From: Methyloceanibacter sp.
GTDB taxonomy: Bacteria; Pseudomonadota; Alphaproteobacteria; Rhizobiales; Methyloligellaceae
Assembly (NCBI GenBank): GCA_016649675.1
Contig: JAENXG010000023.1
Span: 1 to 16,643, forward strand
DNA: 16,643 bases
Reading direction: 5' to 3'
Position numbers and translations under genes: made by a program. Below are positions 7,392-14,225 of the stretch, piece after piece. Positions within the stretch are counted from its first letter, which is position 1, and the number at the start of each line of letters is the position of its first letter. The notes beneath the pieces are model-generated. The model worked only from the letters and a program-made list of their open reading frames with translations. It did not search any database and was not told where the DNA came from.

Positions 7392-9137
7392 TCACCGGAA
7401 CAGCCAGCCGAACATACCGCCGCCGCCGCCACCACCGCCACCGCCGCTGTCTCCACCGCCACGGCGCGCCGCGCGGCGTCCGCCGGTACTGCCACCGCCG
7501 CCCGCGCTGTTGTCGGCGGCGCGCGGCTGCTCAAATCCCCAGAAATCGGTGGGGGCGGCCGGAGCGGTTCTCCTTGCCTTGCGGAGTTGGACCTCGTTGG
7601 CGTTGCCGTCTGGGTCGGTGACGACCACCGAGACGGCCTGCCAGTTCCATTGAGCGGCGGCCGGTCCCCAGCTATGGGGCTCCACCGAGAGCACCTTGTT
7701 GGCCCGGATATCGACGATGGCCACATATTCGAGGCTCGTGTCCTGCCCTTCGCCAAAATCGCCCGCGTAATACTGCAACAGCCCGATGCCGGACAGCGCG
7801 TCCTTCATCACCTTCCATTCCACGATCTTGGGCTTGCCCGACCCGAACATCTCGAGCTCGACCCTGAGGGAAGCGTATTTCGGGTTGCTGGCGATGTAGC
7901 GGCCTGATTCAGGCTCTTTGATCACCCAGCCCGAGACTGGCGGGCCCAAGGGCTGCCCCTCTTCCGGCGGAACCTCTTGGCCGAGGCGCTGCAGCGCCTC
8001 GCGGCTCTCGGTCTGAAACGGGTCTTGCGCCAGCGCAGCATTGTAGTCGGCGATCGCCTCGTCGTTACGGGTCAGCGCCTCGTAGACATTTCCCCTGACG
8101 CGCAAGGCGAGCGGATCGTTGGATGCGATCTCGAGCGCCGCGTTGACGTCGCTCAGCGCGTCGTCGTTGGCCTCGGCCTGGAGCCGCGCCGATGCGCGCA
8201 TGGCGTAGGCCTTCACGTTTTTCGGGTCGATCTCGATGGCGCGGGTCAGATCGCCGATGGCGTCGTCGAAACGGCGCGTTTGCGCGAACACCATGCCGCG
8301 CTCGATATAGGCGTCGGCGACTTCGGGCTTCAGCTCGATCACCTTGTTCAGGTCGTCCACCGCCGGATTGAACTTCTTGTCGCCGGCATAGGCCCTTCCG
8401 CGCAACAGCAGGAGATCGGCATTGGGCTGATCGGGTTGGAGCGTGATGGCTTGCGTCGCATCGTCGGACGCTTCTTTGTACATGCCGATGGCGAGATAGG
8501 CCTGGGCGCGGTTGTCGTAAGCCGCCGCATATTTCGGGTTGAGCGTGATGGCGCGGGTCAAGTCGCGCACCGCGGCATGATAGCGCTTGAGCTCGGAATG
8601 GGCCTTGCCGCGTCCGTTGAAAGGAACCGCGCTGGTCGGCATCAGCTCGACGGCCTTGCGGAAATCCTGGAAGGCCGGCTCGTATTGGCCGAGCGCCGCA
8701 TGGGCGTTGCCCCGATTGTTGTGGGCCGCACCGTAATTGGGCGAGAGCGCGATCGCCCGGTCGAAGTCCTTCACCGCTTCGTCGGGGTGGCCGAGATCCA
8801 TGAGCGCGTTGCCGCGGTTGTTGTAGACGGTGGCATTGTCGGGAGCGAGTTGGATTGACTTGTTGAAATCCTCGATCGCCTCCTTGGTCTGCTTCAGCCC
8901 CCATTTGGCGACGCCGCGATCGCTGTAGATGCTCGCCTCGATGAAGTCGGCGATGTCGGGCGCGCTCAGCGCATCGTCGTAGGCGGCAATGGCCTTGTCA
9001 TACTGGCCGCGCATGAGCGCGGCAGCGCCCTCGCGGGCGCGCAGAAGCGTCTTGTCCTCATCGGCGCTGGCGCCTCCTGAGGCGAGCGCGACAAGGACGA
9101 GAATGAGCCCGGAAAGCTTGAGCCGCGACGATCGCAT
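7392..9137 (-). CDS. Exported tetratricopeptide-repeat protein with a polyglycine C-terminal tail
   Basis: A 581-residue protein. A Sec signal peptide covers residues 1-25 (basic RSSRLK, hydrophobic LSGLILVLVALAS, cut near GGASA), so the protein is probably periplasmic. About ten TPR units run from 33 to 373, most with 34-residue spacing (for example IYSDRGVAKWGLKQTKEAIE, then VYNNRGNALMDLG). They form a superhelical binding surface. Residues about 395-530 are a separate, probably beta-rich domain (SGWVIKEPESGRYIAS, LEYVAIVDIRANKVLSV) that I do not recognise. The tail is GGGGSTGGRRAARRGGG, a Ser-Asp pair, ten glycines and MFGWLFR. No function can be assigned; TPR proteins scaffold partners. 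It is the first gene of the run leading into mfnB (49-base gap), but a functional link to C1 cofactors is unproven. There is no clear Shine-Dalgarno sequence before ATG 9137. Confidence 0.85.
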   Translation of the reverse strand: MRSSRLKLSGLILVLVALASGGASADEDKTLLRAREGAAALMRGQYDKAIAAYDDALSAPDIADFIEASIYSDRGVAKWGLKQTKEAIEDFNKSIQLAPDNATVYNNRGNALMDLGHPDEAVKDFDRAIALSPNYGAAHNNRGNAHAALGQYEPAFQDFRKAVELMPTSAVPFNGRGKAHSELKRYHAAVRDLTRAITLNPKYAAAYDNRAQAYLAIGMYKEASDDATQAITLQPDQPNADLLLLRGRAYAGDKKFNPAVDDLNKVIELKPEVADAYIERGMVFAQTRRFDDAIGDLTRAIEIDPKNVKAYAMRASARLQAEANDDALSDVNAALEIASNDPLALRVRGNVYEALTRNDEAIADYNAALAQDPFQTESREALQRLGQEVPPEEGQPLGPPVSGWVIKEPESGRYIASNPKYASLRVELEMFGSGKPKIVEWKVMKDALSGIGLLQYYAGDFGEGQDTSLEYVAIVDIRANKVLSVEPHSWGPAAAQWNWQAVSVVVTDPDGNANEVQLRKARRTAPAAPTDFWGFEQPRAADNSAGGGGSTGGRRAARRGGGDSGGGGGGGGGGMFGWLFR

Positions 9138-9177
9138 GACGGTCAGGAAACCCGCTCCCCCATAAACCTAGCCTCTC

Positions 9178-9206
9178 ATGTCCCTCATAAGGTCGGAGTG
9201 TGTCAA
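9178..9206 (-). promoter_or_regulatory. Possible promoter for the TPR-mfnB run (-35 only)
   Basis: In the 121-base gap between nnr and the TPR gene, the minus strand has a perfect -35 hexamer TTGACA at 9206-9201. With a 17-base spacer the -10 position (9183-9178) reads GGACAT, a poor match to TATAAT. The location is right for a promoter that separates the cofactor run from nnr, but support rests on the -35 box alone. Confidence 0.25.
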
Positions 9207-9258
9207 CACAGGGTCACCAAGCCGTATCGGAGGGGCCATTTTCCTAGATTTCCCTGCG

Positions 9259-10761
9259 CTAGCTAGGATCCTTCGGAGGCCTGGGAGAGGCATCGCGAAG
9301 CTCGCGCAACACGGACGGCAGCATCTCCGGCACGTCCTCGGCGATCAGCCCAGGACCGAAGGCGCGCGCTGCCGCCCCGTGCAGCCAAACCGCGGCGCTT
9401 GCCCCCTCAAAGCCTGGCATCCCTTGGGCCAGCAGTCCGAGAACCATGCCGGCCAGCACGTCGCCGGTTCCGGCGGTCGCAAGCCATGGGCTCGTGATCG
9501 CATTGATCGAGGCAGCGCCGTCAGGCGCGGCAACCACCGTGTCGGCGCCCTTGAGCACGATGACGGCACCTGATCTCGATGAAGCTTCCCGCGCCCGATC
9601 GAGCTTCGAGGCCGCCGCAACGTCGCCGAACAGCCGCGCGAACTCCCCATCGTGAGGCGTGAGCACGACCGGGGCCGTGCGCGCCAGGATGGCGGCGAAG
9701 AGCGAGCTCTGGTCGTCGGCAAATGAGGTGAGCGCGTCGGCATCGAGGACGATCGCGGCCTTCGAGGCCAGGGCGGCAAACACCATCTCCTTGGTGCGCT
9801 CCCCTACCCCAACGCCAGGCCCGATCAGGACGGCGTTCTTGCGCGGGTCGGCGAGAAGGCTCGTGAGCCCCCTCGCGTCATCGGCCTCACGCACCATGAT
9901 GGCGGTGAGCTGAGAGGCATTGACCGCGATGGCGTCCCGTGGGCTTGCGACCGTGACGAGGCCGGCGCCTGCTCTCAGCGCGCCACGGGCGCCGAGGCGC
10001 GCCGCGCCCGTGCTATAGACAGGCCCCGACACCACGACGGCATGGCCGCGGGCATATTTGTGGCTTTCCGGCTTCGGCCAGGGAAAGTGCACGAGCCAGA
10101 GCGCAGGTTCATTAACGAAGGTCTGCGGGCGGATCGTGGCGAGCAGGCTCGAAGGAATGCCGATCTCGGCGAGACTGACCTCTCCGCAATGCGCCCTCCC
10201 CGGCAAGAGCAAATGCCCTGGCTTCAGGCGGAAGAAGGTCACGGTCGCGATCGCTCGGATGGATGTGCCCCTGACTGCGCCGGTGGTGCCGTCGATGCCG
10301 CTCGGAACGTCGACGGCCAAGACAGGAAGACCGGAAGCGTTCACGCTATCAATCAGGGCGGCAAGCTCGCCTTCGATCGGGCGGGAGAGGCCCGCTCCGA
10401 AGAGAGCGTCGACCACGACCGCCGCGCCGGCGAGAAGGCCTGGACCAAGCGGCTCGCGCGCGCCGCTCCAGCGCTTGGCCATGGCGGCGGCATCTTGAGG
10501 CAGACGCGCCGGATCGCCATTGAAGCCGAGTCTGACCTTATAGCCCCGCTCTTTCAGGTAACGCGCCGCGACGAAGCCGTCGCCGCCATTGTTGCCGGGG
10601 CCGCACAAGACCGCGACGGTGCACGCGTCGGGAAAGCGGCGAGACATCTCGTCGGCCACGGCGCGTCCCGCGTTCTCCATGAGCGCCTCGCCCGGCACCC
10701 CACCCTCGATGGTGAGACGATCGGCGCGCGCCATCTCTTCTGCGGTTAGAAGCTCGATCAT
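9259..10761 (-). CDS. nnr: Bifunctional NAD(P)H-hydrate epimerase / ADP-dependent NAD(P)H-hydrate dehydratase
   Basis: A repair enzyme of 500 residues, normal for the fused form. The N-terminal YjeF_N domain (about 1-210) interconverts the R and S epimers of hydrated NAD(P)H; its signature CGPGNNGGDGFVAARYL is at 53-69, and VPSGIDGTTG follows later. The C-terminal ribokinase-like domain (about 220-495) uses ADP to dehydrate the S form back to NAD(P)H. It shows the sugar-kinase-like VLTPHDGEFARLFG segment and the catalytic TAGTGDVLAGM loop with GTGD at 431-434. ATG 10761 is chosen because the conserved start IELLTAEEMARAD follows directly and a GGGA sequence precedes it; the frame is open to 10788. 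It is divergent from glnB, a gene neighbourhood I recall from other Hyphomicrobiales. It is probably transcribed separately from the TPR gene, 121 bases downstream. Confidence 0.95.
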   Translation of the reverse strand: MIELLTAEEMARADRLTIEGGVPGEALMENAGRAVADEMSRRFPDACTVAVLCGPGNNGGDGFVAARYLKERGYKVRLGFNGDPARLPQDAAAMAKRWSGAREPLGPGLLAGAAVVVDALFGAGLSRPIEGELAALIDSVNASGLPVLAVDVPSGIDGTTGAVRGTSIRAIATVTFFRLKPGHLLLPGRAHCGEVSLAEIGIPSSLLATIRPQTFVNEPALWLVHFPWPKPESHKYARGHAVVVSGPVYSTGAARLGARGALRAGAGLVTVASPRDAIAVNASQLTAIMVREADDARGLTSLLADPRKNAVLIGPGVGVGERTKEMVFAALASKAAIVLDADALTSFADDQSSLFAAILARTAPVVLTPHDGEFARLFGDVAAASKLDRAREASSRSGAVIVLKGADTVVAAPDGAASINAITSPWLATAGTGDVLAGMVLGLLAQGMPGFEGASAAVWLHGAAARAFGPGLIAEDVPEMLPSVLRELRDASPRPPKDPS

Positions 10762-11062
10762 GATTTCCCGCTCATCGCCGGCAGGCATCGTAGAGCAAAG
10801 CCGCGGCAGAGAAGCAAATCATGGCGCTGGCTGTGCAAATCTGCTTAATCCTTATGCAACCAGCCTAAGGCTTGAGCAACGATGCCTGGCGCGCTGCCGC
10901 CGGCCTCCGCCCGATCGTCATAGAGCCTTGATACGAGAGACAAAACTTGCGCGCGGAGGATTGGCATAGGGCGTGCTTCGGCTGGCCCACAGTGTTGGAG
11001 GATAACGGACGGAAGCGCGCGGCTAAGCGCTTCTTTGCGTCCAAGGGAGGTGCAGCAAAACA
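10762..11062. other. Divergent nnr-glnB intergenic region
   Basis: This 301-base gap holds no gene I can support. The half near nnr (10810-10865) is AT-rich for this genome and includes the partial direct repeat TGTGCAA (10832-10838) and TATGCAA (10853-10859), which may be part of a regulator site. The half near glnB contains the sigma-54-type promoter at 10962-10978 and a leader of about 75 bases. GGGAGG at 11045-11050 is the glnB ribosome-binding site, with a rather long spacing of 12 bases. Confidence 0.6.
10962..10978 (+). promoter_or_regulatory. Sigma-54 (RpoN)-type -24/-12 promoter of glnBA
   Basis: TGGCAT-AGGGCG-TGCTT has the invariant GG (10963-10964) and GC (10975-10976) at the exact spacing required by sigma-54 RNA polymerase (consensus TGGCAC-N5-TTGCW, one mismatch in each conserved block). 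Transcription would start near 10988, giving a leader of about 75 bases. In alphaproteobacteria such as Rhizobium and Azospirillum, glnBA is known to be driven from NtrC-activated sigma-54 promoters, so the match is in the expected place. I find no clean NtrC dyad upstream. Confidence 0.7.
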
Positions 11063-11401
11063 ATGAAAAAGATTGAGGCGATCATCAAGCCATTCAAGCT
11101 CGATGAGGTGAAGGAAGCCCTGCAAGAGATCGGGCTCCAGGGCATCACGGTGACCGAGGCTAAAGGGTTCGGGCGCCAGAAGGGCCACACCGAGCTCTAT
11201 CGTGGCGCCGAATATGTCGTCGACTTCCTGCCCAAGGTGAAGCTCGAGCTCGTGCTCGGCGACAACATGGTGGAGAAAGCGATCGAGGCCATCATCGCCT
11301 CGGCCAAGACCGGCCGCATCGGCGATGGGAAGATCTTCGTGTCGAACGTGGAGGAGGCGGTGCGCATCCGCACGGGCGAAACGGGCAACGACGCCATCTG
11401 A
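11063..11401 (+). CDS. glnB: Nitrogen regulatory protein PII
   Basis: A trimeric signal protein that senses 2-oxoglutarate, ATP/ADP and, through uridylylation, glutamine; it controls NtrB/NtrC and the adenylyltransferase acting on glutamine synthetase. The 112 residues are the family's standard length. MKKIEAIIKPFKLDEVKEAL opens the protein. The T-loop carries the PII signature YRGAEY with the uridylylation site Tyr51, followed by VVDFLPK. The B-loop TGRIGDGKIFV and the C-terminal RIRTGETG are present. I call it GlnB rather than GlnK because it sits directly in front of glnA and not next to an amtB transporter gene. It is co-directional with glnA, 100 bases apart, and lies behind a sigma-54-type promoter. 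Confidence 0.97.
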   Translation: MKKIEAIIKPFKLDEVKEALQEIGLQGITVTEAKGFGRQKGHTELYRGAEYVVDFLPKVKLELVLGDNMVEKAIEAIIASAKTGRIGDGKIFVSNVEEAVRIRTGETGNDAI

Positions 11402-11501
11402 CGAGGATCGCGACCCACCGGCATGGCGCGGGCCGGAGCTGATATTTTCCGCCGCCAACATCACCAGGGCGGCTTCATGATGCAAATGACAGGGGAGTAC
11501 G

Positions 11502-12911
11502 ATGGCAGACGCTAAAAGTGTGACCAAGAAGATCAAGGACGAGGAAATCAAGTTCGTCGACCTGCGCTTCACCGATCCACGGGGCAAGATGCAGCATGTC
11601 ACGATGGACGTGCGCGAGATGGACGAGGACGCGTTCAACGACGGGATCATGTTTGACGGCTCGTCCATCGCCGGCTGGAAGGCGATCAACGAGTCGGACA
11701 TGAAGCTCATGCCGGATCCAGACTCCGCGGTGCTCGATCCGTTCTTTGCGCAAAGCACGCTGGCGGTATTCTGCGATGTGCTCGAGCCGTTGACCAACGA
11801 ACCCTATGAGCGCGATCCGCGCGGCATCGCCGGCAAGGCCATGGCCTATCTGCAGCAGACGGGCCTCGGCGACACGGCCGTGTTCGGGCCGGAGGCCGAG
11901 TTCTTCGTCTTCGACGACGTCCGCTTCAAGGCCGACCCCTTCAATTGCGGCTACAAGATCGACTCGATCGAGCTGCCCTCGAACATGGACACCGACTATG
12001 AGATGGGCAATCTCGGTCACCGCCCGCGCACCAAGGGCGGCTATTTCCCGGTGCCTCCGATCGACTCGGCGCAAGACCTCCGCTCGGAGATGCTGAGCGT
12101 CATGGCGGATATGGGCGTCGTCACCGAGAAGCATCACCATGAAGTGGGCGCAGCCCAGCACGAGCTCGGCATAAAGTTCGGCCCGCTGGTCAAGATGGCC
12201 GACTCCATGCAGATCTACAAATACGTGATCCACCAGGTGGCGCAGGTCTACGGCAAGACCGCGACCTTCATGCCGAAGCCGATCTTCGGCGACAACGGCT
12301 CGGGCATGCACACCCACCAGTCGATCTGGAAGGACGGCAAGCCGATGTTCGCCGGAGACAAATACGCCGACCTTTCGGAAATGGCGCTGTTCTATATTGG
12401 CGGCATCCTGAAGCACGCCAAGGCGCTCAACGCCTACACCAACCCGCTCACCAACTCCTACAAGCGGCTGGTGCCGGGCTACGAGGCGCCGGTGCTGCTC
12501 GCCTATTCCTCACGCAACCGCTCCGCCTCCTGCCGTATCCCGCTCGGCTCAGGGCCAAAGGCCAAGCGCGTCGAGGTGCGCTTCCCCGATCCCGGCGCCA
12601 ATCCCTATCTCGCCTTCGCCGCCATGCTCATGGCGGGGCTGGACGGCATCACCAACAAGATCCATCCGGGCAATCCGATCGACAAGAACCTCTACGACCT
12701 GCCGCCGGAGGAGCTGGAGAAGGTGCCGACCGTGTGCGGCTCGCTGCGCGAGGCCTGCGAGGAGCTCGACAAGGACCGCGCCTTCCTCAAGAAGGGCAAC
12801 GTCTTCACCGACGATGCGATCGACGCTTATCTCGAGCTCAAGATGGAAGAGGTGGAGCGCTTCGAGATGATGCCCCACCCCATCGAGTTCGACATGTATT
12901 ACAGCGTCTGA
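11502..12911 (+). CDS. glnA: Glutamine synthetase, type I
   Basis: Dodecameric enzyme making glutamine from glutamate, ammonia and ATP, the main route of ammonia assimilation. At 469 residues it has full type GSI-beta length. Visible landmarks are FDGSSIAGW (51-59), the metal-binding VFGPEAEFFVFD (127-138), KHHHEVGAAQHELG (210-223), the ATP-site DNGSGMHTHQS (264-274) and the glutamate-site NRSASCRIP (339-347). KNLYDLPPEE carries Tyr398, the residue adenylylated by GlnE, so activity is expected to be shut down covalently under nitrogen excess. AGGGGAG at 11491-11497, four bases before ATG 11502, is a strong ribosome-binding site. The gap to glnB holds a weak hairpin (GCCGCC 11451-11456 with GGCGGC 11468-11473) but no convincing second promoter. 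A strong terminator follows. Confidence 0.98.
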   Translation: MADAKSVTKKIKDEEIKFVDLRFTDPRGKMQHVTMDVREMDEDAFNDGIMFDGSSIAGWKAINESDMKLMPDPDSAVLDPFFAQSTLAVFCDVLEPLTNEPYERDPRGIAGKAMAYLQQTGLGDTAVFGPEAEFFVFDDVRFKADPFNCGYKIDSIELPSNMDTDYEMGNLGHRPRTKGGYFPVPPIDSAQDLRSEMLSVMADMGVVTEKHHHEVGAAQHELGIKFGPLVKMADSMQIYKYVIHQVAQVYGKTATFMPKPIFGDNGSGMHTHQSIWKDGKPMFAGDKYADLSEMALFYIGGILKHAKALNAYTNPLTNSYKRLVPGYEAPVLLAYSSRNRSASCRIPLGSGPKAKRVEVRFPDPGANPYLAFAAMLMAGLDGITNKIHPGNPIDKNLYDLPPEELEKVPTVCGSLREACEELDKDRAFLKKGNVFTDDAIDAYLELKMEEVERFEMMPHPIEFDMYYSV

Positions 12912-12933
12912 CGAAGCGAGGACGCTTCCCGCA

Positions 12934-12974
12934 AAAAGATGGGGCGGCCGCTAGGGACGGCCGCCCCACTTTTG
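12934..12974 (+). terminator. Rho-independent terminator after glnA, probably bidirectional
   Basis: A perfect 11-bp stem TGGGGCGGCCG (12940-12950) / CGGCCGCCCCA (12958-12968) closes a 7-base loop and is followed by CTTTTG. An AAAAA run lies just before the stem (12933-12937), so the same hairpin also has a short T-tract on the minus strand. It could therefore stop transcripts of the convergent membrane-protein gene too. Confidence 0.85.
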
Positions 12975-13075
12975 CCCGGCCTGCCGAACCTTACACTGAC
13001 CCCGCGTTCCCCCGTCGGACGCGGCAGCAAAGGTTCTCGCCAGGCTCCCCCTAACTCGGTTCGGATTGGGCCCGC

Positions 13076-13372
13076 TTACATCAGATAGAACGCCGCGTAG
13101 GCGAGCCCCCCGAACAGGATCATGTAGAACCACGACTTGTGCTCCTGGTACCAACCGTCGACCATCGACGGCAGCCCGAAGACCACAAAGCGGCAGAGCG
13201 AAAGGCTGATGAGGGTCGCGACCGCCGCAAGCAACCAGAACGCCACGTTGCTCGCTTGCCCTCTCTGGCCGGCATCGGCCAGAAGCAGCTGTGCGTCGCT
13301 CGTGCTCAGGCTGATGACGGCCCAGACCGCTGAGGCTGCCAGCGCCACCAACATGGCGTAACGGATCAACAT
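13076..13372 (-). CDS. Small membrane protein of unknown function, three predicted helices
   Basis: A 98-residue hydrophobic protein with three predicted transmembrane segments: about 4-25 (RYAMLVALAASAVWAVISLS), 42-66 (NVAFWLLAAVATLISLSLCRF) and 80-98 (WFYMILFGGLAYAAFYLM). A short hydrophilic loop (TSDAQLLLADAGQRGQ) follows helix 1 and a loop with WYQEHK precedes helix 3. I recognise no family and no catalytic motif. It lies alone between the glnA terminator and the intergenic repeat region and is convergent with glnA. That it is real is supported by a coherent helix pattern and the absence of a better frame, but no clear ribosome-binding site helps fix the start. Confidence 0.65.
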   Translation of the reverse strand: MLIRYAMLVALAASAVWAVISLSTSDAQLLLADAGQRGQASNVAFWLLAAVATLISLSLCRFVVFGLPSMVDGWYQEHKSWFYMILFGGLAYAAFYLM

Positions 13373-13473
13373 CCCTCGTAACCCCGCCGCATTTGAGATG
13401 AATTTTAGGCGCGGCCCGTAAAGAAACGGGAAAGGGGTAGGCTTAAGGGGGAGTTAACGGGACACCCAGGTCC

Positions 13474-13564
13474 GTCATGGCCGGGCTTATCCCGGCCATC
13501 CACGATTTTGAATTCCGTGTCCGTTTGCAAAGATGTGGATGCCCGCGACAGGCGCGGGCATGAC
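13474..13564. repeat. Double-hairpin palindromic intergenic element
   Basis: A 91-base element built of two matched hairpins. The left is ATGGCCGGG (13477-13485), loop CTTAT, CCCGGCCAT (13491-13499); the right is ATGCCCGCG (13539-13547), loop ACAGG, CGCGGGCAT (13553-13561). Each has a perfect 9-bp stem and a 5-base loop. The arms also mirror each other: GTCATG/CATGAC at the outer ends and ATCCAC/GTGGAT on the inner sides. The form matches a repeat I recall as scattered in many copies between genes of Bradyrhizobium, Rhodopseudomonas, Methylobacterium and relatives. It lies between the ends of two minus-strand genes and may also act as a transcription stop or RNA stabiliser for the thioredoxin-like gene. 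Only one copy is in this window. Confidence 0.75.
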
Positions 13565-13589
13565 GAGTCCGAATGAGGTGGTTGAGCGC

Positions 13590-14144
13590 CTAAGCGGCCT
13601 TCCACTTGATGGAGCAGCCGATCGAGGGCGTCTGCCCGCGGGGCCCGCGCCCGGTCAAAGCAACGCCTTTCATCGCCTCGAACAGGTCGCGGCGGACGCC
13701 GGCGTGGGCCGCCTCTTTGCGGCTCGCATCGAGGCGCCCGCGATATTGCAGCTCGAGGCTCCCATTGAAGCCGAAGAAGTCCGGCGTGCAGGCCGCGCCA
13801 TAGGCCCGCGCGACATCTTGGCTCTCATCGAAGAGATAAGGGAAGCTGAAACGGTGCGCCTCGGCGAAGAGCTTCATGTTGTCGAAGGAATCCTCCGGGT
13901 AATGCACCGTGTCGTTGGAGGAAATGGCGACCGCGCTCACGCCATAGGCTGCGAGCTCCTCCGCGTCGCGCACGATGCGGTCGATCACCGCCTTGACGTA
14001 AGGGCAGTGATTGCAGATGAACATCACCAGCGTGCCCTTCGGCCCGTGCAAGGCCTCGAGGCTATAGGTCTTGCCGTCGACGCCCGGAAGCGTGAAGGCA
14101 GGCGCCGTCCAGCCAAAATCGCAAATGGGAGTCTCTTCTGCCAT
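13590..14144 (-). CDS. Thioredoxin-like / peroxiredoxin-like redox protein
   Basis: A 184-residue thioredoxin-fold protein of the PRX-like subgroup of the AhpC/TSA superfamily. The active-site motif MFICNHCPYVKAV places a CNHC pair at residues 44-47, with further conserved features SSNDTVHYPEDSFDNMK (75-91), AACTPDFFGF (117-126) and a C-terminal PSIGCSIKW with Cys177. The likely role is thiol-based redox exchange or peroxide removal in the cytosol; no signal peptide is seen, and the substrate is unknown. ATG 14144 is chosen because GAGGAAAA lies about 8 bases upstream; the frame is open to 14174 without recognisable sequence. It is divergent from the phoX-type gene across 81 bases and precedes the intergenic repeat. 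Confidence 0.88.
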   Translation of the reverse strand: MAEETPICDFGWTAPAFTLPGVDGKTYSLEALHGPKGTLVMFICNHCPYVKAVIDRIVRDAEELAAYGVSAVAISSNDTVHYPEDSFDNMKLFAEAHRFSFPYLFDESQDVARAYGAACTPDFFGFNGSLELQYRGRLDASRKEAAHAGVRRDLFEAMKGVALTGRGPRGQTPSIGCSIKWKAA

Positions 14145-14225
14145 CCAAATTTTTCCTCTTCGCAAATCTGTCACGGCGCCGCACTAATTTCAGCTCCGCT
14201 TTACCTCGCATAATGAGCCCCGCTT

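Noticed and set aside
7977..8858. Plus-strand frame with a repeated pattern antisense to the TPR gene
   Set aside because: Its periodicity is inherited from the 34-residue TPR repeats on the other strand.
10830..10862. NtrC-type enhancer upstream of glnB
   Set aside because: GTGCA and ATGCA occur 20 bases apart in direct orientation, whereas NtrC sites are dyads of the GCAC-N-GTGC kind. Not called as a feature.
11475..12416. 313-codon minus-strand frame over glnA, and a 310-codon minus-strand frame at 10865-11797 over glnB and the start of glnA
   Set aside because: glnB and glnA are unambiguous; the antisense products show no family features.
14168..14185. Complete Pho box before the phoX-type gene
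   Set aside because: The first half CTGTCAC is good, but the second 7-mer at the right spacing (CCGCACT) matches poorly, and the distance to a possible -10 is too long.
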